From: a virus
Length of the DNA stretch: 29,499 bases
Reading direction: 5' to 3' (one strand)
IMG/VR virus record: IMGVR_UViG_3300025418_001157
Span: 1-29,499 of that record
Positions 16,016 through 23,843 of the stretch are shown here, one piece after another. Under the pieces are notes generated by a model. That model made no database searches, was not told the DNA's origin, and worked only from the letters and a program-made list of their open reading frames with translations. Position numbers and translations under genes: made by a program. Every line of letters begins with the position of its first letter. The first letter of the stretch is position 1.

Positions 16016-16920
16016 ACAAAAATATTTTAGTAATGCCAGATAGAAAAAAACTGCCTTATGGTGGTGCTGAAGCAGTGGTCAATCCTGAATTTACCACCAT
16101 TGTTGACCAGATGGTCAACACTGCAATCAAAAACAACTGTTTGCAAAATTTATCAATTCAAGATAATTTTACCAGTCTCTACAAACAATGGATATTGTCA
16201 AGTAAACTTAACCAAATAATTGGCCTGGATCAGTTTGCCATTGGAGCTTACAGCAATGGCACATCTGAAAGTTTTGATAAATTTTATCTCAAACATCATA
16301 CACGTCGTTTTAGATGCCTGCGCGGTGAGTACATGTATCACATGGCGGCTTGGAAAAATTATTTCCCAGACTGGCAATACATCGACGACAAACCATTAGA
16401 ATCTAATGATGCAGTGGTAATAAGTTTTCCGTTTGCTAACACAGGCCAAGAGCACAATCGCACACAAGAAATTTTAAACACTTGTGCTCAATTAAACATT
16501 CCTGTATTAGTAGACTGTGCATACTTTGGCATATGTGGGGATATGACATTTGATTTTTCACATCCTGCCGTCACAGATGTTGTTTTTAGTATGAGTAAAT
16601 TTTTACCCGTACCGCATCTACGCATAGGGGTTCGTTATACCAAAACAGATGATGATGATAGTTTACTGGTCAATAACAAGACACTGTACACAAATAGATT
16701 GGGTGCAGCTGTAGGTGTAGAAATAATGAACTCATTCCACCCGGATCACATATATAACACATACAGATCTGCACAATTAAAACTGTGTAAAGAGTTGAGT
16801 ATCACTCCAAGTAAAAGTGTAATTTTTGGTCTGGACCATAATAATTTATATCCAGATTACAATCGCAACAGTACCTCAAACAACAGACTGTGTCTTGCCA
16901 AGTATCTGAACAATGATTAA
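16012..16920 (+). CDS. PLP-dependent aminotransferase-like protein (fold type I)
   Basis: This 302-residue protein has the key signature of class I/II aminotransferases: D168-C-A-Y171 in a strand (Asp binds the pyridine nitrogen, Tyr the phenol oxygen) and S-M-S-K196-F-L-P-V-P-H-L-R204-I-G (Schiff-base Lys and the phosphate-contacting Arg). A N-G-T-S-E-S block at residues 82-87 is the phosphate-binding loop. Length is below the family's usual 380-400, so the small domain is reduced or replaced. It starts in an ATGA overlap with the oxygenase gene. It may amino-transfer a keto intermediate made by the neighbouring enzymes. The substrate is unknown. Confidence 0.7.
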   Translation: MNKNILVMPDRKKLPYGGAEAVVNPEFTTIVDQMVNTAIKNNCLQNLSIQDNFTSLYKQWILSSKLNQIIGLDQFAIGAYSNGTSESFDKFYLKHHTRRFRCLRGEYMYHMAAWKNYFPDWQYIDDKPLESNDAVVISFPFANTGQEHNRTQEILNTCAQLNIPVLVDCAYFGICGDMTFDFSHPAVTDVVFSMSKFLPVPHLRIGVRYTKTDDDDSLLVNNKTLYTNRLGAAVGVEIMNSFHPDHIYNTYRSAQLKLCKELSITPSKSVIFGLDHNNLYPDYNRNSTSNNRLCLAKYLNND

Positions 16921-17434
16921 ACAACTAAAACTAAACTACGACATGTCTGTGTTTTTAAATGCAGATTATACTCAACACGAAGGTAGTTGTATCAAACATC
17001 AAGTTCACGAACTCACTGATATACATGAAAAATTTGGTGGATTTCCGGCCACATATACCTATCACAACACCTTGATACATCAACTATGGTGGGACAACAC
17101 ACAAATTGATTTTGATGAAATAGGTCGCCAGATGTGTATGGAGATTGTGACCGTGAGTAGTATTAAACAACCACCTGGATGCGTGATACCATGGCACAGA
17201 GACACCTTCTTCAAGATCAACTCAATGTATCCCACACGAACTGAAACCAAAGTTCGTGCCAACGTGCATTTGGAAGACTGGAAGCTGGGTCATTTTATAC
17301 AGTACGAAGACAATGTGTTTACCCATTGGTGCGCTGGAGACACACTGTTGTGGGACAGTGAAATTTTACATCTGGGCGCCAATGCAGGCATGCAAGACAA
17401 ATACACGCTGCAGGTATCTGGATTTTTGCTATGA
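16913..17434 (+). CDS. Second 2OG-Fe(II) oxygenase-like / cupin-fold protein
   Basis: This 173-residue protein has an H95-x-D97 motif (P-W-H-R-D-T) and a distal H153 (I-L-H-L-G-A), the 2-His-1-Asp iron site of 2OG oxygenases or Asp/Asn hydroxylase-like proteins. An N-V-H-L-E-D-W block lies between. It overlaps the aminotransferase gene by 8 nt and the next gene by 4 nt. The start is the ATG at 16913, with another ATG at 16943. It is small and lacks a clear 2OG-binding Arg, so a cupin-type enzyme is an alternative. Together with the first oxygenase it would make two oxidation steps in one pathway. Confidence 0.6.
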   Translation: MIKQLKLNYDMSVFLNADYTQHEGSCIKHQVHELTDIHEKFGGFPATYTYHNTLIHQLWWDNTQIDFDEIGRQMCMEIVTVSSIKQPPGCVIPWHRDTFFKINSMYPTRTETKVRANVHLEDWKLGHFIQYEDNVFTHWCAGDTLLWDSEILHLGANAGMQDKYTLQVSGFLL

Positions 17435-18075
17435 ATGTCAAATTAACATATCAATTGTTACACGATAACAATATGACTTTGTGTTTTATTGGTAAATCAT
17501 TTACAAATTCGCTGTTGCTGAATTATTTTGCCAATCACAGATCAGTTGTGCAATACAGTTTTGAAGAACTGTTGACAAAAGATCAAACTTGGTTTGATTC
17601 ACACCAATTTATTGTTACTGCAGCCAATATACCATTTAAGAAAATGGTAATAGAAGGACTAGCATCGTTCAGCCCCAGTTATTTTAGTGTGATAGCTGAT
17701 CATAATCATATTGGCTTTGATGTCACCATTGGACGCGGTGTGGTTGTTGATGATTTCAATGTGTTGTGTGACGGCACAATAATTGGTAATTATACCACAA
17801 TCTCTCATCATTGTGCATTGACTCATGGAGTTGTAGTTGGTGATTTTTGTCATGTGGGGCCATTCGCACAGTTTTTGTATGCCACGATAGGCAACGGATC
17901 CTATATGGCAGCACGAACCAGTGTGGTTGGCTCGCGAGATGCCCCCACTAAAACTGTAGATTATTGTAATTTTATTATAGGATCAACTGTGACTAAAAAT
18001 ATAGTCAGCACTGGCACTTACTATGGTAACAGATGCATTGACCAGGCTGGCAGTCTGACCAAGAAGATCGACTGA
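17431..18075 (+). CDS. Left-handed beta-helix acyltransferase (NeuD/PglD-like)
   Basis: This 214-residue protein has an N-terminal nucleotide-binding-like domain (residues 1-85), followed by hexapeptide repeats of the [LIV]-G-x4 type. Visible repeats include I-G-F-D-V-T-I-G-R-G, T-I-I-G-N-Y-T-T-I, V-V-G-D-F-C-H-V-G and T-I-G-N-G-S-Y. This layout matches sugar O- or N-acetyltransferases such as NeuD and PglD, which use acetyl-CoA. A His in the helix (S-H-H-C) could be catalytic. It starts in an ATGA overlap. Its 3' end overlaps the convergent acyl-CoA ligase by 93 nt. It closes the plus-strand biosynthetic run and probably caps or protects an amino group made by the aminotransferase, by inference. 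Confidence 0.75.
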   Translation: MNVKLTYQLLHDNNMTLCFIGKSFTNSLLLNYFANHRSVVQYSFEELLTKDQTWFDSHQFIVTAANIPFKKMVIEGLASFSPSYFSVIADHNHIGFDVTIGRGVVVDDFNVLCDGTIIGNYTTISHHCALTHGVVVGDFCHVGPFAQFLYATIGNGSYMAARTSVVGSRDAPTKTVDYCNFIIGSTVTKNIVSTGTYYGNRCIDQAGSLTKKID

Positions 18076-19506
18076 TTTTCTATTTTTTTTGTTAGTCACT
18101 GTTTCTGGCAGTACCGACGCAATAGTAATTTTTTTTGGTATTTGATGCGTCATTAACCTGGATACTAGCCAACTATTGAATTCGTTTAGATCAAATTGAT
18201 CAGTGGGTACAATACAAGCACACACTTCAGCAACACCTTTCAAGTTGATGCCACGATATATCATGACTTGATCCACTGTAAAATTCTGCAAGATCACTGC
18301 TTCTATCTCAATTGGATTGACCACCAGGTCGTTGACTTTAAACACATCGTCCACTCGCCCGTCGAACACAAGATTTCCTTGTTCGTTCCAGTGTGCACGG
18401 TCTCCTGTGCGTACCCAGCCATTGACAAATGTTTGACTGGTTTTTTCTGGATCTCTGTAGTATCCAACTGCTGCAGCTGGACTGCAAACATAAATTTCAT
18501 GATCGCGAATTTGTATTTTGCAACCTGGCAACGGTTTACCAATTGTTCCAGGTTGATGTTCCCAGTCCGGGTTGGCTGCATAATTGGAAGCAGTCTCCAT
18601 CATACCAATGCAACAGTTCAGCTTGAGTCCAAAACGCGATAGAAATTTATCATATAGTGCACGAGGAAGATCCTCGCCACTGCTGTGAAAATGCTGGATA
18701 CTGTCAGGCAAGGAGAATTTGTCTGCTGGCTTGCCTACTAGTTTTCTAATTATGCTAGGAGATGTTACCACAATAGTGGGTCTGTACTGATTTATATACT
18801 GGAATATCACAGACACAATCGGAGCTTCTGGCATTAGTATGGCAGTAGCACCTAACCCTGTGACATAGGTAATACTGTTGTGCAGGCCAAAATTCCAGGA
18901 CAGTTTAGGTATGCTTAGAATCACACTGTGCTCTGTCATTCCGTAACTGGTTTTTGGACTTATTGACAACATAGCAAATAGCGTTTGATGTCTATGCATA
19001 GCTACCTTGGGCAAGCCGGTTGACCCGCTGCTGACATGCATAAATGCCACAAAGTCACTGTCAGGCAAGTAACAGTCCACCGTGCCATCAAACTCTGTGT
19101 AGAAATTTACCAAATTGTCACGAGTGATCACAGGCACAAGATTATTAGATGGGTTTTTAAAATTGTTACCAGCTAGTATAGTTTTACACCCAACAAAATC
19201 AGCTAATTGATAAAATAAATGCGATCCAAGCGCATGGCTCAATGGTGTGGGTACTATGCCTGCATAAAGACAACCCAAAAACACGCACGGCCAGTCCACA
19301 CAATCCTCCATGCAGATAATCACATGGTCCCCTGGAGCCAGTCCACTGGCCAACAGTCCTTGCGCAATTCTTGGAATTCTATCTATTAGATCTCTATAGC
19401 TTAAATCTTGTGTGCCATCTCGAAAGGCCAATTTATCAGGATGTCGTTTATTGTGTTGTATTACATAATGAGCAAAATTGAGATCAGTTTTGAATTTCTT
19501 TGGCAT
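17983..19506 (-). CDS. AMP-forming acyl-CoA ligase (benzoate-CoA-ligase-like)
   Basis: This 507-residue protein is on the minus strand. The ANL adenylation signature S-S-G-S-T-G-L-P-K is at residues 159-167. A G-M-M-E-T block is near 301, and R-T-G-D-R followed by G-R-V-D-D is in the A7-A8 region. A Lys-rich V-T-N-K-K-N-R-K close to the C-terminus supplies the catalytic Lys. It adenylates a carboxylic acid and passes it to CoA or another thiol; the general pattern is that of benzoate/4-hydroxybenzoate ligases. Its ATG overlaps the end of the upstream binding-protein gene by 23 nt, without its own ribosome binding site, so it is coupled to it. The 3' end overlaps the convergent acyltransferase by 93 nt. 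The acid is unknown. Confidence 0.85.
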   Translation of the reverse strand: MPKKFKTDLNFAHYVIQHNKRHPDKLAFRDGTQDLSYRDLIDRIPRIAQGLLASGLAPGDHVIICMEDCVDWPCVFLGCLYAGIVPTPLSHALGSHLFYQLADFVGCKTILAGNNFKNPSNNLVPVITRDNLVNFYTEFDGTVDCYLPDSDFVAFMHVSSGSTGLPKVAMHRHQTLFAMLSISPKTSYGMTEHSVILSIPKLSWNFGLHNSITYVTGLGATAILMPEAPIVSVIFQYINQYRPTIVVTSPSIIRKLVGKPADKFSLPDSIQHFHSSGEDLPRALYDKFLSRFGLKLNCCIGMMETASNYAANPDWEHQPGTIGKPLPGCKIQIRDHEIYVCSPAAAVGYYRDPEKTSQTFVNGWVRTGDRAHWNEQGNLVFDGRVDDVFKVNDLVVNPIEIEAVILQNFTVDQVMIYRGINLKGVAEVCACIVPTDQFDLNEFNSWLVSRLMTHQIPKKITIASVLPETVTNKKNRKSVDLLGQTASLVNASVTIVSASADYIFSHS

Positions 19507-20413
19507 AGATTTTGCGATAGTTTAATAAAGTACCAATGCTTTTATCATAATGTGATCTGACTGCTTGAGCGGAAAATGGTTGACTCACAAAATCGCCAGA
19601 TTTAAAAAGATCTTCTTGACCTATAGTCTTGGTCGATAGTGCAAATATTTGTGCAATTTCGTTGCGTTTTTCTTCGGGCATTTTGACAGACGCCACTGTG
19701 AATTGCCAAATATAGGGCCCATTTAATTTTTGTTCTTTCAAAGTTTTGACCATGGGAAAATCACCATGTCGCGTGGCACAGTTTATTCCTAGTGCCTGCA
19801 GATGTGAATTATTTTTATTGGCTAAATTTTGATAATTTACCAATCGATCCATCACAAAGTTTATGCCGTCACCAGCTGCCATGCCCACCATAGCGTCATA
19901 ATTGGATTTGTACACAATGTATCTTACGGGAATCTGATACTGACGTCCTACTTCTAGTGCAACAAGATGTGCAGCACCTCCAATTGCAGGGCCGCCAACA
20001 ACCAATTCTTTGATATTTTCTTTTCTAATACTTTCTAATCCAGAATCACTGTTTCCAAAATTAGTTACCACTGCCCAGCAGGCATCACCGTGACTGAACA
20101 CTGGCACAATATCATTTAAATTTACAAAACCACGGTCCACACTCTCAATCACACTGTTGGTAATGGTAGCAATACGTTCGGCGGGATTTTCCAACATATA
20201 CCTAATACCAATGCTTTCAAAGCCTCCAGTTTTGAACTCTAGTACAAATTTATATTTTGATTGAACAGAATTGGCTGTATCCACAATTTTAAAAATTTGA
20301 GGCGTCATGCTTTGGCTAGGGCCTTGTGCATTCACCACAGTGATTATTTCTTGTGCATAGCCTGTTGTTGCAGCTAACCATAACACCACTGCGTATAATA
20401 AACGTTTTATCAT
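19484..20413 (-). CDS. Periplasmic substrate-binding protein of the TctC/Bug type
   Basis: This 309-residue protein is on the minus strand. Residues 1-20 are a signal peptide (basic start, hydrophobic core, G-Y-A before Q21), so it is exported to the periplasm. The mature part has a two-lobe pattern with V-V-G-G-P-A-I-G-G-A-A-H-L (near residue 140) and Y-K-S-N-Y-D (near 169), which match the G-x-G-G-x-x-H-L and Y-K-G regions of tripartite tricarboxylate transporter TctC/Bug proteins that bind organic acids. Membrane partners TctA and TctB are absent here. An AGGAG site sits just before its ATG; I found no clear promoter upstream. It is unusual in a phage and may alter host uptake. The family match is by pattern. 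Confidence 0.65.
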   Translation of the reverse strand: MIKRLLYAVVLWLAATTGYAQEIITVVNAQGPSQSMTPQIFKIVDTANSVQSKYKFVLEFKTGGFESIGIRYMLENPAERIATITNSVIESVDRGFVNLNDIVPVFSHGDACWAVVTNFGNSDSGLESIRKENIKELVVGGPAIGGAAHLVALEVGRQYQIPVRYIVYKSNYDAMVGMAAGDGINFVMDRLVNYQNLANKNNSHLQALGINCATRHGDFPMVKTLKEQKLNGPYIWQFTVASVKMPEEKRNEIAQIFALSTKTIGQEDLFKSGDFVSQPFSAQAVRSHYDKSIGTLLNYRKIYAKEIQN

Positions 20414-20449
20414 TGTTTCTCCTTTTGATGATTAGATATTTAATTGGTG

Positions 20450-20478
20450 TTGACATCATGGTCTAAATATCATACAAT
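20450..20478 (+). promoter_or_regulatory. Sigma70-type promoter for folE
   Basis: A perfect TTGACA at 20450-20455 and TACAAT at 20473-20478 are 17 nt apart. The predicted transcript would start near 20485 and run into the folE gene, which has GGAGA at 20508-20512. The promoter lies in the 105-nt divergent gap between folE and the minus-strand binding-protein gene. Confidence 0.7.
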
Positions 20479-20518
20479 TAATACATGACATCCACGTCTT
20501 ATAACTCGGAGAACAAAA

Positions 20519-21265
20519 TTGACAAACAAACAAGAAACAGCATTAGATGCAATGGCCGGAGACGGTGGCTATCAAGAATCTACATTGGCAGATACTATTC
20601 GTTTTAGAATGAAGCGAGATGGCAAGAGATTCTGGGCTAACGATAATATTAGCGAATACTTGTCTGATATCTATCGCAAAAAACTAATAGACGAAGCAAC
20701 TGAGGCATTTGAACAAGTGCTGAAGACCTTGCTGATTGACACAGAAACAGATCCTAGTAGTAAAGGTACTGCCCGGCGATTGGCAAAAATGTATATTAAT
20801 GAGGTAATGAGTGGAAGATATGAACCAGCCCCGGACGCAACAGCGTTTCCAAATGACTCGGAGGACCGTTACGAAGGTATGTTGGTTGTCCGTAGTGAGC
20901 TTCGTAGCATGTGTAGCCATCATCACCAACCTGTGGCTGGTGTGGCTTATATTGGTATTATTGCTGCCAGTAAACTTATTGGTTTATCCAAGTATTCCAG
21001 AATCGCCCAGTGGTGCGCCAGACGAGGTACTCTCCAGGAGGAACTTTGTAATGACATTGCTAAAGAAATAGGCAAGGCCACAGGCGCAGATGACATCGGT
21101 GTATACATGCAGATGACACACGGATGTTGTGAAAATCGAGGTATTATGGCACATTCAAGTTTGACTCAGACCACGGTGCTAAAAGGGTCATTTAAATCAG
21201 ACCTAGGCACCAAAAAAGAGTTCTTTGATAACATCAAACTACAACAAGAATTTGCGCCCAGATAA
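20519..21265 (+). CDS. folE: GTP cyclohydrolase I (FolE)
   Basis: FolE makes 7,8-dihydroneopterin triphosphate from GTP, the first step to both folate and preQ0. This 248-residue protein has the zinc and active-site block M-C132-S-H-H-H near 131-136, and a second Cys pair in H201-G-C-C-E-N-R-G, where the usual motif has one Cys with H-x-C-M-x-x-R-G. The K-L-I-G-L-S-K block before Y159 also fits FolE. The start is a TTG with GGAGA 6 nt upstream. With QueD and QueE it forms most of a preQ0 pathway. The N-terminal 75 residues are phage-like. I saw no sign of truncation. Confidence 0.95.
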   Translation: MTNKQETALDAMAGDGGYQESTLADTIRFRMKRDGKRFWANDNISEYLSDIYRKKLIDEATEAFEQVLKTLLIDTETDPSSKGTARRLAKMYINEVMSGRYEPAPDATAFPNDSEDRYEGMLVVRSELRSMCSHHHQPVAGVAYIGIIAASKLIGLSKYSRIAQWCARRGTLQEELCNDIAKEIGKATGADDIGVYMQMTHGCCENRGIMAHSSLTQTTVLKGSFKSDLGTKKEFFDNIKLQQEFAPR

Positions 21266-21270
21266 CTAGG

Positions 21271-21299
21271 TTGACGCAAAAAGAATTCTATTGTATAAT
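21271..21299 (+). promoter_or_regulatory. Sigma70-type promoter for the secreted protease gene
   Basis: TTGACG at 21271-21276 and a perfect TATAAT at 21294-21299 are separated by 17 nt. A TTG inside this promoter opens an in-frame extension of the protease frame, but the promoter and the GGAG at 21322 show that the true start is the GTG at 21331. Confidence 0.75.
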
Positions 21300-21330
21300 A
21301 GAATTATCACAATTTTATTTTGGAGATTCT

Positions 21331-23364
21331 GTGAAAAAACTTATATTAGCAGTACTTGTCTTGTATTCTGGACTGAGTGCATCTCAAACAAACACCGCAT
21401 ACAATAGTCCGTACGTGGGCACTCCCAGCCTGGTATTCAGTACCAATCCTGCTGTCTGGGCCGCGTTGCCGCAGGCACAAAACAACAGTGACCTGATCAT
21501 TGGTGCCAATTATGCCTGGAGTCGAGGCTGGACTGGCCGAGGTAGTACTATCCTAATCATGGACACCGGTATTGATCTTGCAAATCCTGCGTTTTCGGCT
21601 CCGGGAAAAATCATAGCCTCAAAAGATTTCTCTGGCACAACCATGCAAGACAACAACGGACACGGATCCAATGTGGCTGGGATTGCGGCAGGTGCTTATA
21701 ACAGTACTGGTGTCATGGGTGTGGCCTTTGATGCCAACTTGGCCATTGCCAAACTTTCAAACACAGGCAGTGTGACTAGTGGTACTGCGCTGACAGCACT
21801 AAAGTGGGCCAATACATTACCAGTCAGCGACAACATTGTGGTGGCCAACTTCAGTGCCAACACTGGATATAGCACAGCTTATACTGCAGGAGTTTTTAAA
21901 TTGTCCACGCCTGGCATGTACGCCAGCAACGACAAAATTTATGGCGGCGCAAACTACTACAATGGTGAAACGCCACAGAGCTGGGCCGCGGCGCTGAATC
22001 CCCGAATGGTACTGACCATCAGTGCTGGTAATTCTGGACTGCCTTATGTACAAAACCCAGCCACTTTTGCCAATGCCACTGATGCCAAGGGCAATCTTGT
22101 GCTAAATGGACAGATGCTGGTCGTAGGCGACTGGAATGCAGGCCTTCAACGAGTGGAAGGCAACACCGCCGGTACAGTGTGTAAAACGGTAGTGAATGGT
22201 GTGTGTCAAGATCTTTACCGAACGTCTGATTTTTATATCTTGGCACCAGGGGCCGCAGTGAATGGACCAGTGCCTACATCGGTCAACAAATCTGGTTATC
22301 AAAGTATGTCAGGTACCAGTCAGGCCGCTCCAGCAGTGGCAGGAGCAGTGGCCATTATTAGCCAGCTATGGCCCTACATGACAGCAGCCAACGAAGTGCA
22401 GTTGTTGTTAAAAACTGCCAACAAAAATATTCCCAACTATGATGTCAACATAGACGGACAGGGTCTGCTGGATCTCAACCGAGCCACACAACCCCTGGGC
22501 AATCTTGCAATCAGTCTCACAGGTCGCACGGGAACAGTGATGCCAGTGAGTGGTGTTTTGGCCGTGAGTAAAGAATCAGCCAACACAGTCATGCGTTTGA
22601 GTTCAGTCAGCGTGGTGGACAGTACTAAAAGAGACTTTACTGTGAACTTGAATCCAGCGGTGGCCTCTAATACCATGCTACAAAGTTCTGTGATGTTGGA
22701 TGCAGATCCAGGCTCAAACTGGAGCGGTCGTTGGACAGGATTGATGGCCGGTCAAAACTTACAAATGCCTATATCTGGTGGTCAAACTGAAAAAGAAAAT
22801 ACTCTTACCATTGACAGTAGATTGCTCGACCCTGATGCTAAACTGTCACATCAATGGACTATGACCAACAGTCAATACAATCCGTTTGTGTATTTTAATG
22901 GCATGTTTGGTCAAAGTAAAAATTCAACCACTGTGGAATACAGCCAACTATATAGGCCTGGAGAACGAGAAGGTCGTTACGGATTGCCACAAGGTTTTTG
23001 GGCACAAGGTGGGGTTATGACCACGGTGATGAATTATGATACCAGCATGGTCACTCATGTAACGCCAGTGGTGGCAGTGCATGCCATGGCCGGTTATCAG
23101 CTGCATGACTGGAACTTTTTTGCAGGAATCAAGCCTGTGGTGGCCTGGGGCCAAATGAGCATCACTGCTCCTAGCAATGTAGACGCTGCTGGAAACATGA
23201 GTTATGCATCTGTTCGTAACAATCTAGCAGGTGGAGATGTAATTACCTATGCAGGTGTGAAATATCAACACAACATCGGCAAAGAACAAATTGTGGGATT
23301 CAGAAGCATGTTTGGCAGTGATGGCAGCCACGGTGCAAGAGTTTATTATTCAGTGTTCTTTTAA
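21331..23364 (+). CDS. Secreted subtilisin-like (S8) serine protease, autotransporter-like
   Basis: With the GTG start at 21331 and GGAG at 21322, this protein has 677 residues. Residues 1-17 are a signal peptide (K-K, hydrophobic core, then S-A-S). The S8 triad is D78 (M-D-T-G), H111 (N-G-H-G-S) and S330 (M-S-G-T-S-Q-A-A-P). The last 250 residues alternate polar and hydrophobic with many Gly and Tyr and end in V-Y-Y-S-V-F-F, with a terminal aromatic residue, as in outer-membrane beta-barrel autotransporters. That would place the protease on the cell surface or release it. It is rare for a phage genome. The barrel is inferred from composition and the C-terminus. Confidence 0.8.
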   Translation: MKKLILAVLVLYSGLSASQTNTAYNSPYVGTPSLVFSTNPAVWAALPQAQNNSDLIIGANYAWSRGWTGRGSTILIMDTGIDLANPAFSAPGKIIASKDFSGTTMQDNNGHGSNVAGIAAGAYNSTGVMGVAFDANLAIAKLSNTGSVTSGTALTALKWANTLPVSDNIVVANFSANTGYSTAYTAGVFKLSTPGMYASNDKIYGGANYYNGETPQSWAAALNPRMVLTISAGNSGLPYVQNPATFANATDAKGNLVLNGQMLVVGDWNAGLQRVEGNTAGTVCKTVVNGVCQDLYRTSDFYILAPGAAVNGPVPTSVNKSGYQSMSGTSQAAPAVAGAVAIISQLWPYMTAANEVQLLLKTANKNIPNYDVNIDGQGLLDLNRATQPLGNLAISLTGRTGTVMPVSGVLAVSKESANTVMRLSSVSVVDSTKRDFTVNLNPAVASNTMLQSSVMLDADPGSNWSGRWTGLMAGQNLQMPISGGQTEKENTLTIDSRLLDPDAKLSHQWTMTNSQYNPFVYFNGMFGQSKNSTTVEYSQLYRPGEREGRYGLPQGFWAQGGVMTTVMNYDTSMVTHVTPVVAVHAMAGYQLHDWNFFAGIKPVVAWGQMSITAPSNVDAAGNMSYASVRNNLAGGDVITYAGVKYQHNIGKEQIVGFRSMFGSDGSHGARVYYSVFF

Positions 23365-23365
23365 T

Positions 23366-23764
23366 ATGAAATACGAAAAATTAGATGATGCACAAGCTGC
23401 AGGAGTGGCGCCCTGGGATGACTTTGTTCGGGAAGATTTTCATGTCGTGGTATTCAGAGATCGATACCCAGTGACGACTGGGCACTTGTTGTTTGTTCCT
23501 GTGTACAACACAGAAGGATTGATCAAAGACGCATTTGGTGATGCAGTTCAAGAAGGCGAACGCATGATCGCCCAAGGCGAGTGTGATGGTTACAATGTAG
23601 GGCTGAACATGGGCACTGCAGCAGGACAAACTGTGATGTATCCACATGTGCATCTTATTCCTAGGCGCCAAGGTGATTGTGCAGATCCTGTGGGTGGAGT
23701 TCGTGGTGTTGTTCCTGGACAAGCAAACTATAAATCTGACGTCTATATCAATCCCAATAAATAA
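23366..23764 (+). CDS. HIT-family nucleotide hydrolase/transferase
   Basis: This 132-residue protein starts at the ATG at 23366, two bases after the protease stop; upstream in-frame codons belong to the protease gene. It has H94-V-H96-L-I-P-R-R, the histidine triad with the last position changed, and an N-terminal T-T-G-H-L-L-F-V-P strand typical of the family. HIT proteins hydrolyse or transfer nucleotidyl groups, for example on ApnA or AMP-lysine. The third His of H-x-H-x-H is replaced by Pro here, as in Hint-like variants where R follows, so activity may differ. Next come the ribosome binding site and promoter of QueD. Confidence 0.8.
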   Translation: MKYEKLDDAQAAGVAPWDDFVREDFHVVVFRDRYPVTTGHLLFVPVYNTEGLIKDAFGDAVQEGERMIAQGECDGYNVGLNMGTAAGQTVMYPHVHLIPRRQGDCADPVGGVRGVVPGQANYKSDVYINPNK

Positions 23765-23795
23765 TGTCTCAGCGGCCTTTCGGCGTTCATCCCGC

Positions 23796-23824
23796 TATAC
23801 AAACTCTGCCGCCTATGCTATACT
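23796..23824 (+). promoter_or_regulatory. Possible promoter for the QueD gene
   Basis: TATACA at 23796-23801 and TATACT at 23819-23824 are 17 nt apart, each an imperfect match to the sigma70 boxes. The -10 box ends 6 nt before AGGAGA (23831-23836), like the short-leader arrangement at 1793 and 6543. Confidence 0.45.
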
Positions 23825-23843
23825 TAACATAGGAGAAAACAGC

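Noticed and set aside
18084-18096. A T-run after the acyltransferase stop as a terminator
   Set aside because: It lies inside the Lys-rich C-terminus of the acyl-CoA ligase on the other strand, and the nearby pairing is weak.
21271-21330. An N-terminal extension of the protease from a TTG
   Set aside because: This stretch is the promoter and ribosome binding site; the signal peptide begins at the GTG at 21331.
23291-23365. Upstream extension of the HIT protein
   Set aside because: The codons are a shadow of the protease C-terminus, and the ATG at 23366 gives the normal family N-terminus.
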